Below are positions 28,048 through 36,843 of a stretch of DNA of 44,159 bases, piece by piece. The notes beneath the pieces were generated by a model, which saw nothing but the letters and a program-made list of their open reading frames with translations, was not told the DNA's origin and did no database searches. Source of the DNA: Pseudomonadota bacterium (GTDB taxonomy: Bacteria > Pseudomonadota > Alphaproteobacteria > Rhizobiales > Kaistiaceae); the NCBI GenBank assembly GCA_023433185.1, contig JAEZEN010000234.1:1-44159 (forward strand). Reading direction: 5' to 3'. The translations under genes were made by a program, and so were the position numbers. Positions within the stretch are counted from its first letter, which is position 1; each line of letters opens with the position of its first letter.

Positions 28048-28496
28048 AGGCGGCGGCCCGAAACGACGGACCCTCGCGCGGGCTTCACGCTCGAGGATGC
28101 TGCGGGTTCTTCCTGCGCCACGCCAGCACCCGCGTCGGACGCTAGCCTCCGCCCAGCCGCCGCCACAGGCCGCGGAAGAACGCGGCGATGCCCGACGCCG
28201 TCCGCGGGTTGGCCTGGCGGTGCGGCTCGGCGTGCGGCGCGAGATCGTCCGCGATTGCCCGCGGGGAGCGGAGACCCGTCCAGGATTCGGGATCGGTGAT
28301 GATGCGCATGGGGCGTTCCGGAGCAAGATGTGGCGCATCCCTAGCGCCCGGTCATGGCCGTCGCATGACGGAACAATGGCGGATGTGAACGCCGTCACAG
28401 CGGTCTCGCGCCGTTGGTCGGGGATCGCACAATGGGCCTTCCGCAATCCCGCCGGAGTGCCATATTGATGCGGCAGCGAACCGAAGGGGAAGTGCC
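28048..28496. other. Intergenic region after the glycan operon
   Basis: A 449-base stretch that holds one possible small gene on the minus strand (28142-28309) and the promoter area of the next plus-strand operon. A CATATT hexamer near 28470 with TTCCGC 18 nt upstream is a weak promoter candidate. No terminator hairpin with a T-tract was found after 28047. Confidence 0.45.
28142..28309 (-). CDS. Possible 55-residue basic protein
   Basis: An ATG at 28309 opens a frame of 55 codons ending TAG. The product begins MRIITDPESWTGLRSPRA and ends IAAFFRGLWRRLGGG, a plausible amphipathic C-terminal helix rather than the Arg/Pro-rich composition of shadow frames. No gene overlaps it on either strand. 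The ribosome-binding site is weak (GGAAC at about -9). I do not recognise a family. It is divergent from the three-gene unit at 28497, 188 nt away. Confidence 0.4.
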   Translation of the reverse strand: MRIITDPESWTGLRSPRAIADDLAPHAEPHRQANPRTASGIAAFFRGLWRRLGGG

Positions 28497-29693
28497 ATGG
28501 CCGAAGCCGCCGCCGATACCAGCGTCGTCAGGACGCCGCTCCAGTATCTCGACAAGGCGATGAACAGCCTGCGTGACCTTGGCCTGGTCAAGGAAGGCGG
28601 CCCGCAGGAGATGCCGATCACCGGGCTTCTCGAGAAGATCACCGAACTCTCGCCCGACAAGATCGCCGTCATCTCGCGGACGCTCGGCCAGATGTCGGTG
28701 TTCAACGAGGTGGTGCGCGAGCAGATCTCCGAAATGTCGATCGGCCAGCGCTACGAGGAGATCACCCGCCAGTTCAACTCGATCCGCGACGATGCCAAGG
28801 CGATGGTCGACCAGATCGCCGATGGCAAGATCGACGTGTGGGAGCGGGCGACGAACGCCTGGATGAAGATCTCGCGCGGCGACATCGCAGCGCGCTTCGA
28901 CAAGATCCGCGACACCTATGTCTCGGTCGCAAGGGACACCAAAGACAACATCCAGCGGGAGCACATCATCCTCGAGGCCTACATGGATTTCCGCGGCGCG
29001 CTGAAGCAGGCCGAGGTCAGCGCGCTCGAGGTCCTGAAGGTCGCCGAGGGCCGGCTCGATGCCGCCAAGGCCGAGCTCGCCGCGGCCGGCGACGCGGTCA
29101 AGGACTATGCCGGCGACGATCCGGCGGCGCGGGCGCGGCTCGAACTGTTCCGCGACGAGAAGCTCCGCGCCATGCAGGCCGAGGACGGGCGATACCAGGT
29201 GGCCAAGGACCTCGCCGACAACCTCACCATCGGCTACAACACGTCCGAGGTGATCATGGCGCGGCTCACCCAGACGACGAGCGCCAAGGAACGCGTCTAC
29301 CAGCAGGCGGTGTCCTTCTTCACCACCAACGAGTCGGTCCTGACCGCCCTCAAGGCGTCGTTCACCGGCATGTTCGGGCTGCATGAGTCGACCGAAGCGC
29401 TCAACCGCATGAAGGAGGGCGTCTCCCAGTCGATCGAAGTGCTCTCCGAGATCGGCGGCAAGATCCAGGAGGAAGCGCTCAAGGCCGGCTACGGGCCGAC
29501 GATCCGCGCCGACGCGGTGAAGAAACTGGTCGATTCGGTGGTGACCTTCCAGGAGCGGTCGGGCGAGATCATCGCCGAGATGCGGACCCTCGCGACGCGG
29601 AACTCGGAGGAGATCCGCGAGGCGGTCGAGGAGGGCAAGAAGCGCATGGCCCGGCTCGCGGCGGAAGGGAACGCACTCCTCGCCAATGGCTGA
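28497..29693 (+). CDS. Coiled-coil protein of unknown function, first of a three-gene unit
   Basis: A 398-residue soluble, almost wholly helical protein rich in Glu, Lys, Ala and Arg. No signal peptide or membrane segment is visible. Regions such as MVDQIADGKIDVWERATNAW, ILEAYMDFRGALKQAEVSAL and KDLADNLTIGYNTSEVIMAR recall the helical layout of TelA-type (toxic-anion-resistance) proteins, but I cannot establish homology by eye. ATG follows AAGGGGAAG. Its last codons overlap the next gene by 8 nt, so it probably works with that membrane protein. The operon is self-contained between the glycan operon and a convergent gene. Confidence 0.85.
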   Translation: MAEAAADTSVVRTPLQYLDKAMNSLRDLGLVKEGGPQEMPITGLLEKITELSPDKIAVISRTLGQMSVFNEVVREQISEMSIGQRYEEITRQFNSIRDDAKAMVDQIADGKIDVWERATNAWMKISRGDIAARFDKIRDTYVSVARDTKDNIQREHIILEAYMDFRGALKQAEVSALEVLKVAEGRLDAAKAELAAAGDAVKDYAGDDPAARARLELFRDEKLRAMQAEDGRYQVAKDLADNLTIGYNTSEVIMARLTQTTSAKERVYQQAVSFFTTNESVLTALKASFTGMFGLHESTEALNRMKEGVSQSIEVLSEIGGKIQEEALKAGYGPTIRADAVKKLVDSVVTFQERSGEIIAEMRTLATRNSEEIREAVEEGKKRMARLAAEGNALLANG

Positions 29694-30636
29694 CGCGGCG
29701 GTCGCACCGGCGTCCGAGGCGCCGCCGGCCAAGCTCGACGACCTCATGCTGGCGATGGACGTGGTCGACACGCTCCGTCACGAGGAGAGCCTTGTCGAGA
29801 AGGAACTGAGCCAGGACCTGCGGGACGCCGCGCTGAAGAAGCGCCTTCGCCAGATCTACGAGAGCCAGGGGCTCGCCGTCACCGATCGGATCCTCGACGA
29901 GGGCATCAGGGCCCTCAAGGAGAGCCGCTTCGCCTACACGCCGCCGGCGCCGAGCTTCGCCACGACGATGGCGGGCATCTGGGTCCGCCGCCGCCTCTTC
30001 GGCCCGCTCTTCGCGATCGTGGTCGGGCTGCTGGTCGCCTTCATCGGCTGGCAGATCTACACGGCCGGCGAGGCGGCGCGGGTCGCCGAGCAGGCCCGGA
30101 TCGAGATCACCGAGACGCTGCCGCAGGCGCTTGCCGATGCGGCTGCGGCGGCGCGGGCCGCCGCGAACGACCCCGACGCGATCGCCCGGATCGACGGACT
30201 GGTCGCGGAGGGCGAAGCCGCTGCGATCGCGGGCAGTGCCGCCGCCATGCGCCAGGCGATCGAAGCGCTCGACGCGCTCCGCGCCGAGCTCAACCTCACC
30301 TACCAGCTCCGGATCGTGTCGCGGCCCGGCGAGGATACCGGCGTGTTCCGCATTCCCGACGTCAACGAGGCGGCGCGGAACTACTACATCATCGTCGAGC
30401 CGGTAACCGAATCGGGGACGGTATTGTCCCTGCCTGTCGTCAACCAGGAGGACGGCCGGACCGTCACGGCCTCGAAGTGGGGGGTGCGCGTGCCGGAGGC
30501 GACCTACAACGCGGTGCGCGACGACAAGCTCGACGACGGCATCGTCCAGGACAACATCCTCGGCGAAAAGCCGCGCGGCACGCTGAAGATCACCTATCTC
30601 ATGCCGGTCGAGCCCGGCGTGATCACGGATTGGTAG
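29686..30636 (+). CDS. Single-pass membrane protein of unknown function (possibly DUF6384)
   Basis: A 316-residue protein. A cytoplasmic helical region (residues 16-85, KLDDLMLAMDVVDTLRHEES) is followed by one strong transmembrane helix at 104-125 (LFGPLFAIVVGLLVAFIGWQI), an Ala-rich coiled coil to about 200, and a beta-rich C-terminal domain with YYIIVEPVTESGTVLSLPVV and KWGVRVPEATYNAV. I associate this layout with proteins annotated DUF6384, unverified. The start overlaps the preceding stop; the next gene begins 4 nt after this stop. The membrane helix makes it the likely anchor of the three-protein unit, with its C-terminal domain outside the cytoplasm. Confidence 0.85.
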   Translation: MADAAVAPASEAPPAKLDDLMLAMDVVDTLRHEESLVEKELSQDLRDAALKKRLRQIYESQGLAVTDRILDEGIRALKESRFAYTPPAPSFATTMAGIWVRRRLFGPLFAIVVGLLVAFIGWQIYTAGEAARVAEQARIEITETLPQALADAAAAARAAANDPDAIARIDGLVAEGEAAAIAGSAAAMRQAIEALDALRAELNLTYQLRIVSRPGEDTGVFRIPDVNEAARNYYIIVEPVTESGTVLSLPVVNQEDGRTVTASKWGVRVPEATYNAVRDDKLDDGIVQDNILGEKPRGTLKITYLMPVEPGVITDW

Positions 30637-30640
30637 CGCC

Positions 30641-32092
30641 ATGATCTCGTCCCGGCAGGCGCTGTCGCAGCTCGAGCAGGCGATCCTCGGGGTCCGCCGC
30701 GACGAGGACCGCCTGACGGCGATGCTCAAGTCCGCGACCGAGGAGATGGCGCGGCTCCGCGCCCGCCAGGCCGATGCCTACAAGGCGCTGGCGCGCCTGC
30801 GCCTCGACGACCTCCAGGCCAACAAGGTCACCGGGGAGCTCGACGCCGCCGAGCGCGATGCGCTCGCCGCGATCGAGAAGGGCAGGGCGGCGCTCGCCGA
30901 GATCGCGGCGAAGCGGGCCGCGCTGGTCGAGACTGTCGCGGCCGGCGAGAAGACGCTCGACGAGCACTCCGACCGGCTCGAGAAGGCGATCGACGCCATC
31001 GACGCCCTCACCGAGAAGACGAGGGCCCGGCTTGCGGGCGACGCGGTCTGGCTCGCGGCTCGCGACAAGGTCAAGGATACCGAAGCCAAGGCCGCCGCGG
31101 CGGCGGAGAAGGCCGACCAGGCGGAGAAGGACCTTGCCGAGAAACGCAAGCCCTACGACGCCGATCCGCTCTTCACCTATCTCTGGCAGCGGGGCTATGG
31201 CACCTCGGCCTATCGCGCCGGGTTCATCGCCCGCTATTTCGACGGCAAGGTCGCGAAGCTGGTGGGCTACGACAGGGCCCGCCCCAACTTCTACATGCTC
31301 ACCGAGATCCCCGTCCGGCTCCGCGACCACGCCGCGCGCCTGAACGAGGCGATCGCCACGGCGAAGAGCGCCCTCGTCGCCCTCGAGCGCCGGGCCCTCG
31401 AAGCCGATGGCGTGGCCCGGCTCGAAGCCGCGGCGGCGGCCGCGGATGACGAGCGGACGGCATTTGCCGCCGAGCTCGAGCGTGCCAAGAAGGAGCTTGC
31501 CTCCCTCGACGCGGAACAGGCCGCGCTCCTCGATCCCTCGGGTTCGCTGTCGCTTGCGAAGTCGATCGAGGGCCTTGCCGCCGCGCTCGCCCGGACCGAT
31601 CTCGCGACGCTCCACCAGCAGGCGCTCAAGACGCCGACGCCCGAGGACGAGCGCATCGTCGCCACGCTGCGCGAGATCGAGCCGGCGCTGCGCCGCCGTG
31701 AGGCCGAGGCCGAGGAGGTGCGGAAGACGGCGGTGGAACTGGCGCGCAAGCGCACCGAACTCGAGACCTCGCGGGAGAACTTCCACCGGCAGGGCTACGA
31801 CGATCCGCGCGGGAAATTCTCCAACGGCCCCGACATCGGCAGCGTCATCGGCGGGATGCTCGGCGGAATGCTGTCGTCGCGGAACCTCAACGACGCCTTC
31901 GGCCGCGGCTGGTCCAACCCGGCGTCCCGCGGCTCGGGCTCGACCTTCGGCGGCGGCATCCGTTTCCCGAGCGGCGGCTCGTCTGGATCGCGGCCGTCCC
32001 GGCCATCGGCTCCGTCGCGACCTTCGGCGCCCTCCCGCCCCTCGGCCCCTTCACGGCCGGGCGGCGGATTCAGGACCGGCGGCCGGTTCTGA
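30641..32092 (+). CDS. Coiled-coil protein with repetitive Pro/Ser/Arg tail, third gene of the unit
   Basis: A 483-residue protein. Residues 1-165 and about 230-395 are long charged coiled coils. They bracket a compact domain of about 60 residues (ADPLFTYLWQRGYGTSAYRA and RPNFYMLTEIPVRL). After about 395 the sequence becomes low in complexity: GGMLGGMLSSRN, then a Gly/Ser-rich stretch and repeated SRPSAP units, ending GGGFRTGGRF. No signal peptide or membrane helix. Starts 4 nt after the membrane protein gene. I do not recognise the family. A scaffold or envelope-spanning adaptor is one guess. Confidence 0.85.
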   Translation: MISSRQALSQLEQAILGVRRDEDRLTAMLKSATEEMARLRARQADAYKALARLRLDDLQANKVTGELDAAERDALAAIEKGRAALAEIAAKRAALVETVAAGEKTLDEHSDRLEKAIDAIDALTEKTRARLAGDAVWLAARDKVKDTEAKAAAAAEKADQAEKDLAEKRKPYDADPLFTYLWQRGYGTSAYRAGFIARYFDGKVAKLVGYDRARPNFYMLTEIPVRLRDHAARLNEAIATAKSALVALERRALEADGVARLEAAAAAADDERTAFAAELERAKKELASLDAEQAALLDPSGSLSLAKSIEGLAAALARTDLATLHQQALKTPTPEDERIVATLREIEPALRRREAEAEEVRKTAVELARKRTELETSRENFHRQGYDDPRGKFSNGPDIGSVIGGMLGGMLSSRNLNDAFGRGWSNPASRGSGSTFGGGIRFPSGGSSGSRPSRPSAPSRPSAPSRPSAPSRPGGGFRTGGRF

Positions 32093-32098
32093 ACCCGC

Positions 32099-32461
32099 CT
32101 ACTCGGCGAGCCACGCCTTGGCGGCGTCGACGGCGCCGGCCGGGAACAGGCGGAGTTCGGCCGGCATCAGCCCCTCGAGCGCGCCGACGGCGCGGGCATA
32201 GGGGCCGTCCTCGGCGAGGAAGGCGATCTTCTCGAAGTCCGCGAAGTGGCGGCTGCCGAAGACGGCGTCGTCGAGCAGGGTCTCGGGGTCGTAGCCGGCG
32301 AAGCGCGGTCCGGCCAGGTAGAGCAGCCGGATGGGATGGCCGCTGACCAGCGCCGTTTCGATCGTCGGCTCGAGGATCGCCTGGCGGTCGGTGTCGGTGA
32401 TGCGTCCCACCGCCTCGAAGCCGATGGCCCCGGCGGGAAGATCGTCGATTCGCGTAAACAT
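32099..32461 (-). CDS. SpoIIAA-like / STAS-fold protein
   Basis: A 120-residue protein with the compact alpha/beta pattern of the SpoIIAA-like family common in proteobacteria: a strand region GAIGFEAVGRITDTDRQAIL, then HPIRLLYLAGPRFAGY, DDAVFGSRHFADFEKIAFLA and a C-terminal LRLFPAGAVDAAKAWLAE helix. GGAGG lies 4 nt before the ATG. Monocistronic, convergent with the coiled-coil gene (6-nt gap) and separated from the dehydrogenase by 108 nt. Members are uncharacterised; lipid or small-ligand binding is only suggested by the fold. Confidence 0.88.
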   Translation of the reverse strand: MFTRIDDLPAGAIGFEAVGRITDTDRQAILEPTIETALVSGHPIRLLYLAGPRFAGYDPETLLDDAVFGSRHFADFEKIAFLAEDGPYARAVGALEGLMPAELRLFPAGAVDAAKAWLAE

Positions 32462-32569
32462 GTCGCCTCCTCTTCCCCTGCCCGGGCCTCAGATAGCGCG
32501 CGGTCGACGGTCGTTTGATGACGGCCTTGTGATGATATCGTTACAGGAATCGGGCGAATGGGTGGCGGC

Positions 32570-33574
32570 TCACGGGGAATCGGCCCGGCGGTCCATCACG
32601 AGAACCGCGGCGCCTTCGAGCCGGCCCTCACGCATGGCGTCGAGCGCATCATTCGCAGCTTCGAGCGGCATCGGGCTGACCATGGTGATGATCGGTACCT
32701 CCTCGGCGACCCGCATGAAGTCCTCGCCGTCGGCCCGGGTGAGATTGGCCACCGAGCGCAGGCTCCGCTCGCCCCACAGGAGCGAATAGGGAAAGGCGGG
32801 GATCTCGCTCATGTGGATGCCGGCGGTGATCACCCGGCCACCCTTGCGCACCGCCTTGAGGGCGAGCGGGATGAGCGACCCGACGGACGCGAAGATGATG
32901 GCGGCATCGAGCGGCTCGGGCGGCGGCCGGTCGGAATCGCCCACCCACTCGGCACCGAAGGCGGCGGCGAAGTCCTGGCCCTCGCGGGCGCCGGGCCGGG
33001 TGAAGGCGAAGATGCGCTGGCCCTGGTGCCGCGCCACCTGGGCCATGATGTGCGCCGCCGCACCGAAGCCGTAGATGCCGATGCGCTCGGCCGCCCCCGC
33101 CATGCGATGGGCGCGATGGCCGATCAGCCCGGCACACAGCAGCGGCGCCGCATCCGCATCGCCATAGCTGTTGGGGATGGCGAGGCAGTATCGATGGTCG
33201 GCGAGCACGAACTCCTGATAGCCGCCGTCGATCTGGCACCCCGTATAGCGCGCCTCGTCGCAGAGATTCTCCTCGCCCGAATGGCAGAACCGGCACCGCC
33301 CGCAGGCGCCGCCGAGCCACGGAACGCCGACCCGCTGGCCGGGTTCGAAGCCGTAGGCCCGCGCGCCGGCCTGTGCCACCTGTCCGACGATCTCGTGGCC
33401 CGGGACGATGGGATAGCGGCCCATCGGCAGTTCGCCGTCGACGAGATGGAGGTCGGTGCGGCAGACGCCACAAGCCGTGACGCGGATGAGCAACTGCGTC
33501 GGCCCCGGCTCGGGGATCGGCCGATCCTCGAGGCGAAGCTTTTCCCCCGGCCGTCTCAGCACCATCGCCCGCAT
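32570..33574 (-). CDS. Zinc-dependent alcohol dehydrogenase (MDR, AdhA-like)
   Basis: A 334-residue medium-chain dehydrogenase. Catalytic zinc ligands appear as Cys35 in TACGVCRTD and His60-Glu61 in VPGHEIVGQ; the structural zinc lobe has Cys91, 94, 97 and 105 in CGRCRFCHSGEENLC. The Rossmann motif is IGIYGFGAAAHIMAQVA. The type with ACGVCRTDLH at this spacing matches AdhA-like enzymes that oxidise primary alcohols with NAD+. AGGA lies 8 nt before the ATG. Single gene, 108 nt from the SpoIIAA-like gene; no pathway link to its neighbours is visible. Confidence 0.92.
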   Translation of the reverse strand: MRAMVLRRPGEKLRLEDRPIPEPGPTQLLIRVTACGVCRTDLHLVDGELPMGRYPIVPGHEIVGQVAQAGARAYGFEPGQRVGVPWLGGACGRCRFCHSGEENLCDEARYTGCQIDGGYQEFVLADHRYCLAIPNSYGDADAAPLLCAGLIGHRAHRMAGAAERIGIYGFGAAAHIMAQVARHQGQRIFAFTRPGAREGQDFAAAFGAEWVGDSDRPPPEPLDAAIIFASVGSLIPLALKAVRKGGRVITAGIHMSEIPAFPYSLLWGERSLRSVANLTRADGEDFMRVAEEVPIITMVSPMPLEAANDALDAMREGRLEGAAVLVMDRRADSP

Positions 33575-33604
33575 GCGTCCATCCTGACACCCGCCGGCCC
33601 GGCG

Positions 33605-35713
33605 TCAATCAATGTTGCCACCCCTACTCCTGGACTGCGAGGCCGGGTGCAAGGTTCCCGCATCCTGTGCCACGAACGGCGCCCCGGATGAACCGATCCG
33701 GAGCGTCGCACGGACCGCGGCCCCGAGTCCCATGAGATCGGCAAGGGCGCGCCGGGTCTCGGGCTTCAGGTTGCGGCGGAGGTGCCCGCCGTCGCGATAG
33801 AGGAACTCGCCATTGATCTCGACCACGCATGCGTCCGTCGCACACAGCCCGTCGCCGGGAATCAGGACCGCCGTATCGTCCCGCGATGATGACAGCGCAA
33901 GGAATGCCGCGCTCATTTCGCCCGTCCTCGCCTCATGCTGCGCGCGCGATATGGCCGGCTCGTCAGGTGCGCAGAGCCGGCGCAAGAGGCCGGATTTGCG
34001 GGCAATCACGCAGGGAATCGGATTCCGGGTGTGCATTGGCGTGTCGGCAATGAACAGGAAACGACGACCGGGCGACTCTGCCTCCGAGAGGAATTCCTCG
34101 AGACCCTGTCGTATCAGGGCGACGCCGTCGTGCCCGACCGGAACCCCGTCAGCGGAGACTGTTCTGGCGACGCCGCTCCAGGCGCTGGCAAGCACGACGA
34201 GGTCGATCTCCGGATGCGCTCTAAGATATGCGAGCCCGATCGCCCGTCTCTGCTCGCAACCGGGGGCATAGCTCGGGTTCTCGGGACGGTGGCGGTTGAC
34301 CGAGCTCCCGAGCGCTGCGGGACAAGCGCCGTATATCATGACGGCCAGGTCCTCGCCGGCTATGCCAGCCTCCAGGATCGGCCCGTGGTGTTGCGCGTGG
34401 CTGTCACCCCACATGAACGCCTTGTGTTCGGCGCCCTGCCAGGGCGCGCCGAACGTGCAATACGAGTCGGGCAGCCCGTCCCTCTTCTGCATGTCGCACG
34501 GCCAAGCCCACATCTCTTCGATACTGTGGAGGCCATGCAGGTCCGGCGGCAGACGATCGGGGACGCCCTGCGACCAAAACAGCACCATTCCGGTGGCGGC
34601 GACCGCCGACATGGTCGCGGCCCACCCCGCAGCCAGCGGAATCGGCCCAAGGCGAAGGCGTCGGGCCGGTTGCTCGACATACCGCCATGACAGCCCGGCG
34701 AGGAGCAGCGAGAGACCGGCCAGAGCCACCAGTTCGAACGGTGCAGGCCAGGCCCCGCTGATGTAGTGCCTGAAGAACACCAGCACCGGCCAGTGCCAGA
34801 GATAGAGACTGTAGGACATCAGCCCGATCACCCGGAGTGGACCGATGCCGAGCGCTGTCGCAGCGGTCGATCGCACGGTGCGCGGCCAGACGATAAGCGC
34901 CGCCCCGATGCACGGCGCGAGCGCGTTGATGCCGGGGAAGGGATCGGTCGCAGTCAGCGTCGCACTCGCCCAGACGATGAGGGCAAGACCGGCGAGGACG
35001 GCGGTCTCGGACAGGCGCCGCGTGGCGATAGGCGGCGCGAAGACCAGCAATGCCCCGAGCCCGAGTTCCCAGGCGCGGGCGAAGGGCAGGAAGAACGCCG
35101 CCTTGGGATCGTCCGCGACGAGCCAGACGGAAGCCGTGAAGCCCCCGACGACCAGGATCGCGGTCATCCCGCCCGCGCGGCGCGGATTCCCCCGAGTCAG
35201 GACCAGAACGGCGGCCACGACCAAGGGCCAAACGAGATAGAACTGCTCCTCGACCCCGAGCGACCAGAGGTGAAGAAGCGGCATCGTGTCAGCGGCGGCG
35301 TCGAAATAGCCGGTGTTCAGGAAGAAGTAGACATTCCCCAGGCCCACCGCCGACCAGGCGGCGCTCCGGCCGAGGTCCGCATAGTCGCCCGGGGCGAGAA
35401 TCCACCATCCCGCCACGAGCGCCACCGCGATCAGAACGAGCATCGCAGGGGCGATGCGAAGGATGCGGCGACGGTAGAAGTCGCCCAGCCAGAGCAGCGA
35501 GCCCCTTGCGCTGCGCCCTTGGGGCGAGGCTGTGACGAGCTTGGCGGTGATCAGATAGCCGGAGATGACAAAGAAGACGTCGACGCCGACGAAACCGCCG
35601 GGGACGCCCGGGACGCCGTAGTGAAACAGGATGACCGCGAGGACGGCGACAGCGCGGAGGCCGTCGACTTCCGGCCGATAACCCGTCGGCTGTTCCGATC
35701 CGCTCGCAGACAT
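33605..35713 (-). CDS. OafA/YrhL-type acyltransferase with C-terminal SGNH domain
   Basis: A 702-residue membrane acyltransferase that O-acylates a surface glycan. The Acyltransferase 3 domain starts YRPEVDGLRAVAVLAVILFH with GGFVGVDVFFVISGYLI, FYRRRILRIAPAM and LWSLGVEEQFYLVWPLVV, over about ten membrane helices to residue 400. The periplasmic SGNH half has FMWGDSHAQHHG (catalytic Ser block) and a terminal YRDGGHLRRN (Asp-x-x-His). ATG at 35713 follows GGGGATGCC; an in-frame start at 35773 is less likely. The substrate may be the glycan from the operon at 21481-28047, which is only a possibility. Confidence 0.92.
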   Translation of the reverse strand: MSASGSEQPTGYRPEVDGLRAVAVLAVILFHYGVPGVPGGFVGVDVFFVISGYLITAKLVTASPQGRSARGSLLWLGDFYRRRILRIAPAMLVLIAVALVAGWWILAPGDYADLGRSAAWSAVGLGNVYFFLNTGYFDAAADTMPLLHLWSLGVEEQFYLVWPLVVAAVLVLTRGNPRRAGGMTAILVVGGFTASVWLVADDPKAAFFLPFARAWELGLGALLVFAPPIATRRLSETAVLAGLALIVWASATLTATDPFPGINALAPCIGAALIVWPRTVRSTAATALGIGPLRVIGLMSYSLYLWHWPVLVFFRHYISGAWPAPFELVALAGLSLLLAGLSWRYVEQPARRLRLGPIPLAAGWAATMSAVAATGMVLFWSQGVPDRLPPDLHGLHSIEEMWAWPCDMQKRDGLPDSYCTFGAPWQGAEHKAFMWGDSHAQHHGPILEAGIAGEDLAVMIYGACPAALGSSVNRHRPENPSYAPGCEQRRAIGLAYLRAHPEIDLVVLASAWSGVARTVSADGVPVGHDGVALIRQGLEEFLSEAESPGRRFLFIADTPMHTRNPIPCVIARKSGLLRRLCAPDEPAISRAQHEARTGEMSAAFLALSSSRDDTAVLIPGDGLCATDACVVEINGEFLYRDGGHLRRNLKPETRRALADLMGLGAAVRATLRIGSSGAPFVAQDAGTLHPASQSRSRGGNID

Positions 35714-35887
35714 GGCATCCCCGGCCCCACGCAACCGTAGCTTAACACAGCAGCGAGGGCTTGCCTCCGGCAACCACAGGGCACGATAATCAGGCGTGTG
35801 TGGGGGCAGACTTCAGCTTCCGCCGCGGGTTAACGCGCCGTTGACCAACGCGGGGGAGCATGACCGTCGTTCACGGGACGCCTTGCC

Positions 35888-36832
35888 ATGCTCACGCTTC
35901 TCCGCACCGCGCTGGTCACCTTCGTCGCGATCGTGACGACGTTCGGCGCGCTGGCCCAGGACAATGCCCCGGCCAAGGATCTGTTTGGCCGCATGGCGCA
36001 GCCCGCCGACCTGCAGGCCCGCAGCATCGGCTCCTACGCCCGGGGCTGCCTCGCCGGCGCCGATCCCATGCCCTTCGACGGGCCGTCGTGGCAGGTCATG
36101 CGGCTGTCGCGCAACCGCATGTGGGGCATGCCGATCCTCGTCGACTACATCGAGAAGTTCGCCAACGACGCCAGGCAGCTCGACGGCTGGCCGGGCCTCC
36201 TCGTCGGCGACCTGTCCCAGCCCCGCGGCGGGCCCATGCCCTACGGCCATTCGAGCCACCAGATCGGGCTCGATGTCGACATCTGGTTCGATCCGATGCC
36301 GCCGGTCACGCTCAGCCGCGAGGAGCGCGAAAAGCGAACCGCGACCTCCTACATCAAGAAGGGCACCAATACCGAGCTGCGCAAGGACCTGTGGACCGAT
36401 GCCCACAGCCGCATGATCAAGCGCGCCGCGAGCTATCCCGAGGTCGAGCGCATCTTCGTCAATGCCGGCGTCAAGAAGGAGCTCTGCGAGACCGCCGGGC
36501 GGGATCGCGCTTGGCTCCGCAAGATCCGCCCGTGGTATCTCCACGACGACCACCTGCATGTCCGCCTGTCGTGCCCGCCGGGCATGGCGGGCTGCGTCGC
36601 CCAGGATCCCATCCCCGAAGGCGACGGCTGCGGGGAGAACCTGCGCTACTGGCTGAGCAGCGCCCCCTACCGGCCCGCCGACAAGCCGGCGAAGCCGGTC
36701 AAACCGCCGGCGCCGATGACCCTCGCCGGGCTGCCCGCCTCGTGCCGCGAGGTGCTAGCCGCGCCGGCGCCGGGCGGGGCCCGCCTCGAGGTCGGCATTC
36801 CCAACCCGCCGCCTCGGCCCACGCTGCACTGA
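35888..36832 (+). CDS. mepA: Penicillin-insensitive murein endopeptidase MepA
   Basis: Periplasmic LAS-type zinc peptidase that cleaves D-alanyl-meso-DAP cross-links in peptidoglycan. The 314-residue product has a signal peptide (1-23, AxA cleavage at GALA). The zinc motif is PYGHSSHQIGLDVDIWF with His124 and Asp131, and the second ligand set is HDDHLHVRLSC. Pairs of cysteines (ARGCLAG, RLSCPPGMAGCV, GDGCGEN, ASCREV) suggest disulphides as in the E. coli enzyme. The C-terminal Pro-rich extension after about residue 265 is longer than in E. coli. Single gene, divergent from the acyltransferase. Confidence 0.95.
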   Translation: MLTLLRTALVTFVAIVTTFGALAQDNAPAKDLFGRMAQPADLQARSIGSYARGCLAGADPMPFDGPSWQVMRLSRNRMWGMPILVDYIEKFANDARQLDGWPGLLVGDLSQPRGGPMPYGHSSHQIGLDVDIWFDPMPPVTLSREEREKRTATSYIKKGTNTELRKDLWTDAHSRMIKRAASYPEVERIFVNAGVKKELCETAGRDRAWLRKIRPWYLHDDHLHVRLSCPPGMAGCVAQDPIPEGDGCGENLRYWLSSAPYRPADKPAKPVKPPAPMTLAGLPASCREVLAAPAPGGARLEVGIPNPPPRPTLH

Positions 36833-36843
36833 CGGGGGGCCGT

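Noticed and set aside
34766..35740. A 324-codon plus-strand frame inside the acyltransferase
   Set aside because: Asp/Gly/Arg-rich shadow of the membrane domain; no start signal.
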